Shown here in pieces: positions 46,800-59,066 of a stretch of DNA of 64,000 bases; the first letter of the stretch is position 1; every line of letters begins with the position of its first letter. Below the pieces are notes generated by a model. The model made no database searches. It had not been told where the DNA came from and saw nothing but the letters and a program-made list of their open reading frames with translations. The stretch is from Rhodamnia argentea (Eukaryota > Streptophyta > Magnoliopsida > Myrtales > Myrtaceae), in assembly GCF_020921035.1 (NCBI RefSeq), contig NC_063151.1, forward strand, positions 20,094,934 through 20,158,933. Reading direction: 5' to 3'. The position numbers were made by a program, and so were the translations under genes.

Positions 46800-47330
46800 A
46801 CAAATTATAGGTCGCAACAGCCCCTACCCTTCTTGTGCCAACGAAGGATGGATCGTGGGGTATGTGCATTGATAGTTAAGCGGTGAGTAAGATCACCATC
46901 AAGTATCATTTTCCCATCCCTTGACTTCATGATCTTCTTGACCAGCTCCATGGTTTTACTTTTTTTTTTAAGATTGATCTTTGAAAGGGATATCGTCAGA
47001 TACGAATGAAAGGTGGAGATGGGTGGAAAACTGCCTTCAAAACAAGAGATGGTCTCTATGAATAGATGGTAATATCTTTTGACCTCTCTAATGCTCCTGG
47101 TACATTTCTGCGCCTTATAAATCATATCTTTAAACCGATTTTGGCAGCTTTGTTGTTGTCTATTCTGAAGACATTCTTGTGTATAGTTCTACTCAAAAGC
47201 GGCACTTGGAGCATCTTCGCCAAGTTCTTAGGGTACTATGAGAGCAAAAGTTGTATGCCAACGCAAAGAAGTGCTTACTGATAGCCATGTCTTCCTAGGC
47301 TGTGCTGTCTCCGAATATAGCATTAAGAAA
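46800..47330 (+). pseudogene. Ty3/gypsy reverse transcriptase remnant
   Basis: Broken plus-strand frames read PTLLVPTKDGSWGMCID, VSKITIKYHFPIP, LHDLLDQLHG, then GWKTAFKTRDGLYE, FDLSNAPGTFLRLINHIFKP and a strand-equivalent VVVYSEDILVYSS. This is the RT core of a gypsy polyprotein. The catalytic YFDD-type motif has decayed to YSED, and several stops and frameshifts interrupt it. No LTRs were assigned. Confidence 0.8.
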
Positions 47331-48299
47331 AATTTAGGGTCAGAGAGCTTCAGATATTTCTAGTGACCACATTCTAATTTAGGGTCTTTTTGTTACTTAA
47401 AAGTAAGCAGCTATATTACAATGATGTATTTTATATGACAATTAAAGTAACACGAGACAAGTTATTGATTATCTACGGAGTTTGCTGAGTTGAAGTGGTC
47501 TTGCGTGAAACACGTATGGAATGAGACCGGCTCATTGATAGGCAAGCTACTTACTATTTGATCATTAACAAAGAGAAGTATTAGTAGACTGTACAATGAC
47601 ATGCCTGTCCACATTATGTAATAATTGTTTGGAAACCAATTTTTAAGACATGCAAATTAAGACATCTATTTGCCACATTACGTAAAAGCAGAATAAAACC
47701 CATTTTCTGCCCGAGATATTTTGTCAAATGATAGGTCTATCTAAACTGGTGTTTAGACGAAACCATAATCTAAAATAATCCTTAATGAATATAGGTTATG
47801 GATAAATAATTAATAACGGTTTATGCGCAATCAACATTACTAAAGATATTAGCTAGTGAGGAATATTGTTGAAGATATAGAAAATAACCTACCGGTGTGT
47901 ACACAGGTGGCCGTCTAACGTTCACGTGTGAAAGGATTACCTACCTGACGTGTTTCACTTCTCTGATGTTTGAGTATATCTTGTCGACTTATAGGTGATA
48001 CCACATAAACCTTTATCATATTAGAACTTTGACAAATATAATAATTGCAATGTAATTTATTCACATTTAAGATCCCACCGCTCACTGTAAAAACAGGTCT
48101 ATAGGTTATCCGACCCCAATATACGGACTAACAAGTTCCAAATCTCATATTGTTTTGCATGTGGTCTACCAATTAAATCAGATTCTCTAAAATATTACAA
48201 TTTGGGCTAATCTGCGGTAATATTGTTTTCACTGGTTATCGATATTAACCACTCATGCACCAAAAAGGTTTGTCATTTTCACCTTTCTAAAAGGATTAT
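47331..48299. other. AT-rich spacer in the retroelement region
   Basis: No gene or domain was recognised. Probably decayed retrotransposon sequence between the gypsy and copia remnants. Confidence 0.3.
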
Positions 48300-48545
48300 A
48301 CTTGGACTTGATAAATGATGGAGGCTGAATTATGGCATGCTCTGCTGCAGTGCAAGAAGCAGTATGGTTAAAACGTTTCTTGAAAAATTTAGCCAATCAC
48401 CGATGTTCTAAGACCGGTGACATTTTATTGTGATAGTCAAGCAGACATTACCTATATGTTAAAGATTCTAAGTATCATGGTACGATGAAGCGCATTGACA
48501 TAATGGATAACATCATTAAAGATATAATGAGACTAACACAAACAC
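48300..48545 (+). pseudogene. Ty1/copia RNase H remnant
   Basis: Plus-strand fragments read CSAAVQEAVWLKRFLKNLAN, then FYCDSQAD and ITY with frame breaks, then DSKYHGTMKRIDI. This is the C-terminal RNase H of a copia polyprotein. The following ~850 bases (to about 49400) have LTR-like character but no defined ends. Confidence 0.75.
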
Positions 48546-49522
48546 ACATATGTTAACGAAAGATATGTCACCAAACAATGATTGGTTCGCTCATATGAGC
48601 AATCACATCAACTGCTGTAGTAATTAATTTGAGATGATGTTAAATTAATGTCTCGAGTTTGAGCTCGTATACGAAACTCAACTTATTTGGAGGAACTTGG
48701 TTTGTTCAAATTTGATGCGCCCTTTAATAATTTGGATTTTCTTGGGCGTTGGATATTCTGATGGGGATATATAATGAAGGTCGACGCCAATAGTGGATAT
48801 ATATCTTTCAAGCCACATAAGAGAGCATATCTTTTATACAAGATTTGACAGCAACGGAATATTCATTATCCAAATTTGACCAACTAAAAAATTTGACTCC
48901 AAAATTGGCCACGCGGTGCTCAGAGTTTATTTGAGTGTTTTCTCCGCACAGGGACGTGAGAAGAAGACTCATACAATGACATTTCTTGAAGACAGCCTGA
49001 ATAGTGGGTTTACTTGTGGGACTCCTTTTTACCAAAAGCTGCCGCACGAAGAAAGAACACACGATAGTTCTTGGTTTATTCGTAGCAAACAAGACAAGTA
49101 TCGAATTTTCTCTATGAGTTTTTTGAGTGAGTTCTTTGTGAGAGATTATGAGATGTTACTTGTGGTATGCTTTGAGCTTAATTTAGGTGTGGGAAACACT
49201 CGAGCGTATGAGCGATTGTAACCCCGATTCTTTGATTATAGTATATTGTATTGCTAGTTCTTTCTATGAACATAAGTACCGATATTCGGATCGAACCTTG
49301 TAAATATTTGGTGTACTTTATTGTTTCTCATTTATTTCTCTAGTGATTTCGCGTTGAATTATTTGTAAGATCCATTAGGGTTAGAATATCTGTCTTCGGG
49401 AAATTTGAATTTCGAAAATAAATGTATCTTGATCGTCAAAAATTATCTTAAAGATAACGGGTGTTATTTTGAAGATGCAATCAAGATTAGATAAAGTCTA
49501 TTTTCAACCCACTATAATTATC

Positions 49523-50270
49523 TATGTTGGATGATATCTCAAGTTGGAGGATATCTACTTTCCTATTAAGGTTGAAATATTGCGGACGATCGAAATCGAG
49601 CAAAGAAAGATACTGTCACTTTGGTTTCACGATTATTTCCATGTTTAAGTTCAAGCTGATTGTTGGACTTTTGACCATGGAAAGTGGACTTCACATAATA
49701 GCGTGGATTTGCTATTGGGCAAAAAAAAAAAAGGAAAGCAATTAGAAAAGGAAATAACTTCCTTTTTCCTTGTTGGACTCTGGTACAAGAAGAGTTATCA
49801 GAATATTTCTTTAGATACACGTATATGTGGCTATTCTTCTGCTACAAGATAGCATGCTGTGGTTGATGTGAAGAAAATTGAAGCACTGTTTTAATACAAG
49901 TGCTTGGTGTGCCAACAAATGAAGGGGGAACTTGTGAATTACATTCATGAACTTAGTGCTTAAGCCATGAAAATCTTGTCGTAAGATTTGCGTTTAATTT
50001 CTTTGTGAGATTGGGAGATCATTTCATGAGGAATTAGGAGCTAAACATTATATGCGTTCTTGAATGTAATTGGAGCTGAGAAATACCAATAATATTTGAG
50101 TGACTTAAGTGTGGTTTGTAATCTCCGAATTATATCGCTTGTTCTATAGTGGAATTTATTGCTGATTTCTCCGTGGACGTAGGTCTCTACGACCGAACCG
50201 AGTGCATCCGGTGTCCAATTTTTTTTCTTGTTCTATTTATTTATTGTTCGATCGCTTGTTTCACACAACA
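49523..50270 (+). mobile_element. Ty1/copia LTR-like sequence (start uncertain)
   Basis: The 3' part (about 50110-50270: TTTGTAATCTCCG, GTTCTATAGTGGAATTTATT, GACGTAGGTCTCTACGA, CGATCGCTTG then ACAACA) matches the reverse complement of the LTR at 52715-53331. It is therefore a related copia LTR in the opposite orientation. TGTTGG at 49523 is only a candidate 5' end, and flanks give no target duplication. Confidence 0.5.
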
Positions 50271-52239
50271 GTTAGCATTTCTGCATTGTATCTCAACAGA
50301 TGAGATGGTATGTACGAAGGATGCTGAAAGAGCAAATTCGGTACATAGTGTATTGTCGCCTTGATTGGAATCAAGATGAGGTATGTGATTAATATGTGAT
50401 AAGATCAAACATGACAGTCCCACAATCACATATGCATGATGGAAGCTAGATACGAGTGCTTAATTGGGTACTGTAGAGAGCGAGCTGATATAGTACTTGG
50501 GCTAAATGTATGTATGTGAGAAGCATGCGACTATGTTTAGGCTAAGATTCGTATAGTGAATATGTTTGATAAATGACATACGCTTTTATGGAAAGAGAAA
50601 TCCGCTATAGTATGTAATTCATACTACATGTGCTATATTCAACTAATAAGGGAAATGAGTATGATTATCCTTGTTTACATATCGTGCGAGTCCTTGAGGC
50701 AATTTATAAATTAATGACCTCATTTTGTACCTTATGTTGCTTCCGACTATGTTCTCAAAGTGACGGATCAATGTTGCTGCTTTAGCACGTTACAAATTGC
50801 CATGAAATTAATTTGGCTTTATAGAACGTACCTAGCAAAGCAGTTGTTTTGAAATGAAGAGAGACATGAGTGCGAAGGAAGACTATTGTTATTTTACATC
50901 TACCACATGTATTTACCGGTCGACCAATTATATTGCCCATTGGGAGTGCAGATATAATTGTAAATACATGGTGGGTAAAGAATAGTCAAATGTAGCCTTT
51001 AAGGGATACGTATACTTAGATTGATGTAACAAAATATGTTTGGAATACTGTGAAATATTGTTTTATTTTTTGGGGTTGTAGCTATTATGTATTCCTAATA
51101 AGTGCATAATTGAGCTCCCAAGTGTAGGAGTGACGTCTAGGGCATCACTTTGTTAATGACCTTTGTTTTAATCTTATAATATACATATAATAGAGGGTGC
51201 ACGCGGAAGCTAAATAAACTAAAAATAATCAGCGGTCATACAGTACACAAGTGCATGCAAAAAGAAATGGCAAGCATACTTAATAGGATATGGTCTTATT
51301 ACGTTTCACTAATGTGTAGCAAGCATACACATCAACTAATTTCACATATATGTAGTCGGATAACTAGTTAATTACATTATCCATTTCCACGACAACTGGG
51401 AAACAATACAATTATAACTACATCCCGTCTATAAACATGAATTCACTATCCGGCACCACCACTACCATGCCTATCCATCATATCTGCTCCTGTTAAAAAT
51501 ACTTAATATTTAATAAGTTAGGGTTTATGGCAATTTAAATCCTAAAATACTTAAGAAATAAAGTATTTTGGCATCCTTTTACCTAGGGTCGTTAATAAAT
51601 ATGAAAATATAAAAAAATAATTCATGTCATGCATTGCATATAGCTTAGTTTCTCATTATTTCATAAATAACAAATCCCAAAAATAATTCTATGGCGCATG
51701 CTCCTTGAAATTATCTGATTTACGGACGTTCATTTAATTAATTGTGTACCCGCATGACAACCTTTGTTAGTAGCTTAGGTTAAAATTAATTAATGTCGCC
51801 TTCTCAAACTCTTTTCATGAAATAAAATAGTACCGCTAATAAAAATATTAGGGTAATCAAGATAAGTATCGTCGCTTGACTCACATTCGGTGCCAATTTT
51901 GTTTGTTGCTTGTTGGTCCGAAATTTCCCTTTGCCCCTTTCCAACACCTCTCTCTCTCTCTCTAAAATAAATTGGGTTATGGAGCCTCAAGAGGGAAAAA
52001 TCGGAAACATTTTCCAAAAAAAAATCATTCGATAATCCGTTCTTGATCAGTCATAGATTGACTACGTCTATTCATGTTTATACTACTTATGCTAACGGGA
52101 TTACTGGCTCTTCCTTTGTTTCACCTACTAAAGTAATAGATACAGATTCACCAAACTTTCTTCTATAGATATCTTCGCTTAGAATTAAATCTCGAATCCC
52201 ATTAACCCTCAAACTTGTTGACCTAGAGGAATTAGTAAT
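50271..52239. other. repeat-derived spacer
   Basis: AT-rich. A CT tract lies at about 51949-51962. No gene or recognisable polyprotein domain was found. Probably eroded LTR element sequence. Confidence 0.3.
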
Positions 52240-52675
52240 AGCATAACAGTAGTATTTCAACTATCGGACAATGAAGATAATAAAATCAAAGCATACATCT
52301 TATCTTCAAAGTCAATATCAACTGAACTCAATTGACTAACGATCACATTGAATTCATTTATATGATTAGCAACTAACATACTTTCGCCCATCTTTAAGTT
52401 AAATAGACTTTGTTGATCGTAGAGGACCTATCGTACATATCCGATGGGGCTTTCATTAGACGCGACGTTACGAGTCTACGCCACCCGGATAACACCCACA
52501 ACTCGTCTATTCATCAATCCTCGGTTAGCTTGCTTCATCACCTCTAATTTCTCTCCAGATAAGGGCAAGTGCGGTTTCATTTGATATAGCTAGTCATTCG
52601 TCCGCATCTTCCGGAAATCAAAATCCTTCCCATCAAATCTGTTGATTTTCACTTTACCTTCTTCGGTCGCCATCG
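52240..52675 (-). pseudogene. Ty1/copia Gag remnant
   Basis: The minus strand reads MATEEGKVKINRFDGKDFDF, then LPLSGEKLEVMKQAN, RRVVGVIRVA, SLFNLKMGESMLVANHINEF and VIVSQLSSVDIDFEDK, a UBN2-type copia Gag. Stops interrupt it. It lies just inside the LTR at 52715-53331 in matching orientation, so the two belong together. Confidence 0.85.
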
Positions 52676-52714
52676 ATTCACTTCGACTCAAGCAAGCCTA
52701 GCTACGATACTAGT
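52676..52714 (-). other. copia primer-binding site region
   Basis: On the minus strand the sequence right after the LTR end reads AACTAGTATCGTAGCTAGG, close to the usual plant copia site complementary to initiator tRNA-Met (TGGTATCAGAGC). Confidence 0.55.
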
Positions 52715-53331
52715 TGTTGCATGGAAGCAAGCGATTGAACAATAAAATATACAGAACAAGAAAATAAATTGGACCCCGGATTTATGTGGTTCGATCGTAG
52801 AGACCTACATCCACTAAAAGAGCATCAACGAATTCTACTATAGAACAAGTGATCCACCGGAGATTACAATCACAGTCGAGTCACTCAAACGCTTTCGGTG
52901 TTTGTCAGCCGCAATTACATATAATAACTCACAAGTGTTTAGCCCTACAATTCCTTAAGAAAGTATCACTTAATCTCAAGAAGGAATTATAAAAAAAAAT
53001 CTTAAAATCACAAGATTTAACTGGCTTTAACACTCTATAGCTTCAAGCAGTAATTTACAAGAAAAAACTCCTCTTTGATACTCTTCACTATGAAGATCCG
53101 CTTCTAATTTATAGGTAATGGTCGGATCCGAAATAGGAAAACCTTCTCTAATCATGATTAGGAAACCTATTCAAAATAGGAGATATCACACCGCTTCCAC
53201 AAAAGCGGAACCCCCGTCATTCTGCGCGCCAGGGTCATATGTCATTGGTTCATACTTCGATTTCCCTAAGCTCACGTGGGTATTTCCGATATGAGAAATA
53301 AGGGTCTTCGAAGTATTCGCCAACTCTAACA
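52715..53331 (-). mobile_element. Ty1/copia 5' LTR (minus orientation)
   Basis: Read on the minus strand it runs from TGTTAGAGTTGGCG to CCATGCAACA, 617 bp, with TG...CA ends. It is followed by a primer-binding-site-like sequence and then by Gag. The partner 3' LTR was not found, so the element is truncated. Confidence 0.7.
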
Positions 53332-54480
53332 CTTATTACTAAGCTATTTATGAATTCACTATTGTGAGCATGAGCACCGGCCTATCATGACTTGTGATGC
53401 CTTCGAATTTGGTATGATTCTGAGACCCTATGCTTTGTGTGTGTGTGTGTTTTGTGTTTAGCCATGGTGGGTTTCTTCTCCAACCTTGTGATTTTATAGA
53501 TAGTTTAGTCGTTCGGCCCTGTGTTCCTACTTGCTGGGTTTAATACTCACCCTGTTGGTTGAAATGTTTTTCGGAATATTAGTATGCCGGATCCACCGAC
53601 TCTCGTGCAACAACGCTTTTATGGCGAACCGTTATGGATAAGTCGGTCTCTTGAAGAATATACAGAAGTCCGACCCAACCGTCCCTTATGAATTTTTATA
53701 AGATTATCCGCTCTCGAGTTTATATGAACAAGGGACCACCAGTCGGAAGAGTTGCATTCGAGTTTAAGGCCACGTACCGTTGCGGCCTAACGGGGTGGAT
53801 AGGTCCAATTGCAAGTCACCGGTTTGACACGGCTGGTCAGACCGAGAATATGGATGACAACATGGATTTCGGAGAGGCTACTGTTATGATCAATGTAAAT
53901 AAGACGGAGTTTGTGAATAGTTTGGTACTCGGGAGCAGATCACCTTCCTTCGTAATCCTCTCGGACTAGTCGGTGTAAATAAGGAATGATGTATATGGCT
54001 TAGGTTAGATATGGATATGAAGTATTTGCTAAATGATCTTACTATTTGCAGAGTGTCTTATCAGGTTAGTGAAATTCATTAAGGCCATACCCTTTATTAG
54101 GCGTGCCTACTACATGTTTTGACATGTACTTGTGCTTGTATGGCCGACTGATTGTTTTTTGTGAGTCTTCTGCATGTGCCAAGTATTTTCTGTATAATAG
54201 GAGATTAAAGCAAAGCGCGAAGTTAGTAAGCAAGTGGCGGCCTGAGATGCCACACTGGTGGAGGTGATATATTGCAGAATTTGGAAGGCCTAATTGAGTG
54301 GAAAGTAACTGAGCATATGAATGAGGATCCTGTGAAAGATGCAGAACCTGAGGAAGTAAAAAAGAAAAAAGAAAAAGATATGTTCTAGTTGTGCAGCCTG
54401 GAGACTTCGTATCCTGGCGGCTTCTTTGCGATCTTTTACCAAAGACAATGGGATGTGGTTGTGGAATTGATTACAAAGGC
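53332..54480. other. unassigned repeat-like region
   Basis: Contains an open stretch at about 53690-53970 (plus) with no recognised family and a (TG)n tract near 53437-53452. Probably mobile-element derived, but unassigned. Confidence 0.3.
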
Positions 54481-54499
54481 TGTCATCACCTTCTTCAAC

Positions 54500-56900
54500 T
54501 CAGGTCAGCTTTCCTATATCTTTGAATCATACCTTGGTTGTTTTAATTCCCAAACTCAAGCACCCTGAAGAGCTATCTCAACTCCGTCCAACTAGCAACT
54601 GTAATTTCTGGCACAAAGTCATCTTTAATATTATTGTAAAAAGACTTACACCTTACTTTGATTCTCTCATTTCTCAAAATCAAAGTGCTTTTACCTCTGG
54701 TAGGATGATCCAGTGATAGCCCATGAGGTCTTCCACCAACTTAGGCTAAAAGGAAAGGTAAGAGAGGAATGAGTGCCGTTATAAATGATATGAGCAAGGC
54801 ATACAATGGAGTATATACTTTGGTTAAGTGGGTTTTTGAAAGGAAATGGATAGATTGGGTGATGTCGTGTGTCCAAACTATATCTTATGACCTGCTTGTA
54901 AATAATGAGATTGCTGGAAGTGTTTATACCACAAGAGGAATTAGACAAGGAGTCTCTTCGTATTTTTTGCTTTATTTGTTGATGTGCTTTTTTTAAGCAT
55001 TTGTAAAGCTGCTGAACTAGATAGTATTGAAAAAATTAAGCTGAGAAAGTCTTGTCCTATGTTGTTTCATCTTTTTTTGTGGACGATTCTTTATTTTGTA
55101 TTCAAACTAATGAGGCTAGCTGTAAAAAGCTCAAACAATTGTTAAGAGAAGTCACAGTTTTGCTTCAGGGCAGCAGATGAATTTTCAGCAGTCGAAGTAT
55201 TTCCTCAAGTACAAATGTTCCAAAGGAAGACAGTGCAAGCATGGAATTTCAGGAGCCAAGACCCTTGGAAAGTACTAAGGAGTCCCTACCATCTGGCGTC
55301 GATTCAACAGAGAAGCATTGGGATTTGTTCGAGAGAGAGTTGCTCGGATGGTACAGGTTTGGAATGGGAAGATAATTATCACGAGCTAGCAGGGAAGAGC
55401 TCATATAGACTGGCTACTGCTGTTCCGCTTTGGGATTTGTTCAAGAGAGAGTTGCTCGGAAGTTTTGCAGGTTCGGAATGGGAAGAAAATTATCACGAGC
55501 TAGTGGGGAAGAACTCATCAAGACTGGTTACTGCTGTTCCTCCATGTTCTCAAAAGTGCTTAAATTTCCTAAGGGTTGGAACAAGGAGATTAATAGTATG
55601 ACAGAGAGGTTATTTGGTGGGGGCAGAGGGAGGACGAAAGGAGGCTCCATTGGCATAAATGATCTGACCTTCTAAATCTAAAGGTGATGGGGTGTTGGGG
55701 TTTTTCAGAGATTTGGAAGATTTTAACAATGCACTGTTAGGAAAGATAGCATGGAGATTATTTACAAAAATCCTCAGGCTGTCTAGGCTACAGTTCTCTA
55801 ATGGTTTGCATCTTGAAACATCTTTTTCTTGGAAGCAAAGAAGGGTGGGACAACATGGTGGGTTTGGAGTAGTACTTTAGTCCTCCTCAGATATAACTCA
55901 ATTCTTAAATACAACTATTGCAGCAACTTTATTTATTAAATCAGCAACTTCCAATTCTTCTCCACTCTTTTTCCTTCAACTGGATGAAGAATGTTACCCC
56001 TGGTCCCCGGAATCCATTTATCCTTCCAAACCTTGATTAATTTGCCATCCCCTACTCGCCATGTACATTATAGAGGAAGAAGGAAATGCAGATTTGGGCT
56101 TTAGAAAGATAAGGACGATTCACAGTAAGGTCTACTTCAGGTTCATGTGAAAAATGAAGCAAGTAGACATTTTCACACCCTCCATATCTCAGAGAATAGA
56201 TAAAACCCTTTTGGAGAGGTATTTGGGAAACCCAGTGCCCAACACAAATGAAGTTCCTGGAATGGAGATGCTGGAGGGAGCCAGCTATTCCATGTCGCGG
56301 GAATCTGTATAAAGAAAGGGTTGTTAATCACAGTCAATGCTTTCTGGTGTCATGAGGAGATTGAAGAGCTTATGGTCCTTGGATGTGAGTTGGTTAAAGC
56401 GATTTGGTTTGGCATGGTGGGACTTCGAGTTGAAGAGGTGACCACCAGTTCTTTGGCTCAGCGGTCCCGCCCAAGAAAGAGACCCAAGTCTTAGTAGCCC
56501 TGAATTTGCTTGCTGATGTTGCTTTTGTATGTTGGTACTTATGGAAGAGAAGGAATGAAGCTATGTTTCAGAGAAAGCAGCCAAAACTTGAAGATGCTTG
56601 AAGGAGATGTATGCATGCTTTACTGGAGTTTCATCAGCTGATAAACAGGGGAGATGGAGCAAATGGAGGGAATGAAGCTGTTGAGGGGAATTGGGTGAAA
56701 CCAGATACAGGGGCAGTCAAAATAGATTGCGACCGACCATTCTCGCTCGAAGACGGTAGTGCGGCTCCTAGAGTGGTTGCTATAGATGTTTATTGGGAAA
56801 ATGACTGTTGGATCTGCTGGAAATTCAAGCTAGAGTGTGCTGAATTAGCTGAAGGTTTTGCTGTGAAGAGTGGTTACTTCTTGCTATGGAGTCAAACGTG
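54500..56900 (+). pseudogene. LINE (non-LTR retrotransposon) remnant
   Basis: Plus strand: TLVVLIPKLKHPEELSQLRP, NQSAFTSGRMIQ, then AHEVFHQLRLKGK, AYN and a DLLVNNEIAGSVYTTRGIRQ stretch give the plant LINE reverse transcriptase with QSAF-GR and RGIRQG motifs. Further on come FRDLEDFNNALLGKIAWRLF and an RNase H-like segment WVKPDTGAVKIDCDRPFSLE (about 56686-56760). Frames are broken throughout. A 112-bp tandem duplication lies at 55320-55543. Confidence 0.85.
55320..55543. repeat. 112-bp tandem duplication inside the LINE remnant
   Basis: GGGATTTGTTCRAGAGAGAG begins at 55320 and again at 55432. The two units stay collinear through ACTGCTGTTCC, with about 10 percent differences. The event postdates the element's coding life. 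Confidence 0.85.
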
Positions 56901-57644
56901 AGCACTGATTCTCAACTAGCACATGAAGCTAGTAAGCGTTCGGGCAGAGGAATTCCCCATAGGATTTGGTCCGGTTGTCGACTACATCGGACAAATCTAG
57001 TGGAAGCACGAAGAATGTGTAGTTCAAACTAATGAGACAAAACTTGCAAATGCTGCTGCAAATTGAGCTAGTCACGCAGTTACAGGAAGCGAGATGCTCG
57101 GTCTAGTGAATTCTGCAGATGTACCATTGGTTTGGTTTTTAATAAGTTGTCGGACGGAAAACATAAATAAGAGATTTGAAAGGTCTTAAATGCAATTATA
57201 AAAAAAAAACAAACTTCCTTTCCGAACCCATATGCGTTGATTCATATCTCGTCGAATATGTCCCACTTTATGTCAGAATGGATTACACATCCATGTACTT
57301 TTTCTGTCGTATAGCCGTAGAGTTCGAAGTACAAGAATACCATCACTCGACACTCTGGTTAGTAATCTACCTTTAGAGATGGTAAATTAACTCGAGTTGT
57401 TGTAAGCTCGGAGGTGTTAATTATGGTTCCTGTTCTTGAGAAATAATAAGCAACCCAAATTTTATTGTCACTTTCTTTTTCTGTATAATTGTTAATGTGT
57501 TACTACTTTAGCATGTACTCCGTTACATTTTTTTGTCTCTAAGTCCAAAGGCCCAGCAAAGCACCCTATTGCCTGAAAACTTTTCAAATTCTCCTGTTCA
57601 ACTCGAAAACATGACAAGTAGAATATTTTTTCGCTACAAATAAA
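56901..57644. other. spacer
   Basis: The first part may be the tail of the LINE; the rest is AT-rich. No gene was recognised. Confidence 0.3.
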
Positions 57645-58195
57645 CAGGAAAATGAGATAAGTGGTCCATAAACTTTTGTCTCATATGCAATGTCATCACT
57701 GAAATTTTTAATTTATTCAATATGATCATTGAACTTTTAGTAAATGCTCAATCTAATCCCTAGAGTATATGGATAATGTTCACTACCGTCTTTTCGTTAA
57801 TTCAAGATAACGAAATCTACTATGTGGGTTCCAATCCGTTGCGTTTGAACGGTTGAGAACATAAAAAAGTTAGATGAGAATTATCCAAGTATGATATTCA
57901 TCTCAAATCGGGATATAATCATCCACATTATCAAATAATGGACATGTTAATGGCCTCATTTCTTTTTTCCTTTTCAAAAGTAGAAGGATAAAAAAATGGA
58001 CATGATGACTCGTCATTTTTAAAAATCCAACTCAGCATTCAATAATTTACACCATCGGATAATGCCCGATTTGTCGTTTGAGTAAACAAAATGACTACAA
58101 CTAATAGTTTAAAGACCGTATTGAACAAATTAAAAATTTGGAGACGAGATTGCATATTAGATTAAAATTTAGAAACCATTTATATCATTTTTCTT
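57645..58195. mobile_element. long-TIR MITE (MULE-like?)
   Basis: The first ~100 bases and the reverse complement of the last ~100 align throughout (AAAATGAKATAARTGGT, CTMATATGCAATSTC, AATTTTTAATTTRTTCAATA). AAATAAA flanks both sides (57638-57644, 58196-58202). Total 551 bp, with no coding region. Superfamily is inferred from the long arms only. Confidence 0.65.
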
Positions 58196-58202
58196 AAATA
58201 AA

Positions 58203-59066
58203 ATTAAAGCACGAAATTTATATAGTGGAATCGATAAAACACTCCTGAAATGAGTAACAAAAATGGGATGATCATTAAGTATGAGATTGTTGTCCGATTG
58301 GATTACGATTAGAATAAACCTCGATCGGATTTTTGGACGAAAATATATGATACAGCAGAGCCTATGATGGACCTTAATGAATTTCTTTTTAGGTATCCGG
58401 AGCTAAATGTGTCGAAAGGGTAAAAGTTTGTGATGTTACAAGGACAAAACTTCTTTTTTATTTCAATTTACTTCTCTCAAACAAAATTATATTATAGAAA
58501 CTTCTCAACTTTTAAGAATCATATGAAATTTTAAGGGTTAAAAGTTGTGGGTTTTCGAAAGGGTGCCAGCGTTTAACGTTAGAAAAAATTATAGAACGCG
58601 AGTCGCAAAATTTGACAAAAATCCAAAATTTAGAAGAAATTCTGAATAGGATTGTAATTTTGACTTTTGACCGGAGAAGTGTGGAGAAAAGTTGTATTGA
58701 TAGAAGCCGACGCACTTTGAAAAGTTGGGGCAATATCGTGAAAAAGTGAAAGTTTGGGGTAAAAATTGAGAAAACCCAAAAATCCACCAAAGCAATGTGA
58801 GATTCTGCGTCTCTACTCTCTAGTCTACTTTCTTGCCTTCCAGAAAGAACAACCCGCCCGAACGAGCCGTCCCTCCCGCTCCGTCGCAGGTTGTCGAAGA
58901 CCGAAACCCACTGCCCACCCCCCAATTCCCAACTCTCTCTCTCGATTTCTCGACACTGCTTCTTGCTGGAAAAAAATTTGATTTTTTTGGTTCTCTTGCT
59001 GGTTCAATTCTTGGCCTCGCGACCACTGATTCCGCCAGTTTCGCACTTATAAGATGCTCGTTCGCC
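58203..59066 (+). promoter_or_regulatory. promoter and 5' leader of the DRMY1-like gene
   Basis: AT-rich to about 58840, then a C/T-rich leader with a CT tract near 58933-58944 before ATG 59067. An in-frame ATG at 58833 with no stop between would add 78 residues. Confidence 0.45.

Noticed and set aside
58512-58925. 137-residue minus-strand frame
   Set aside because: It overlaps the DRMY1-like promoter/leader, is Phe/Ser-rich by AT composition, and has no family resemblance.
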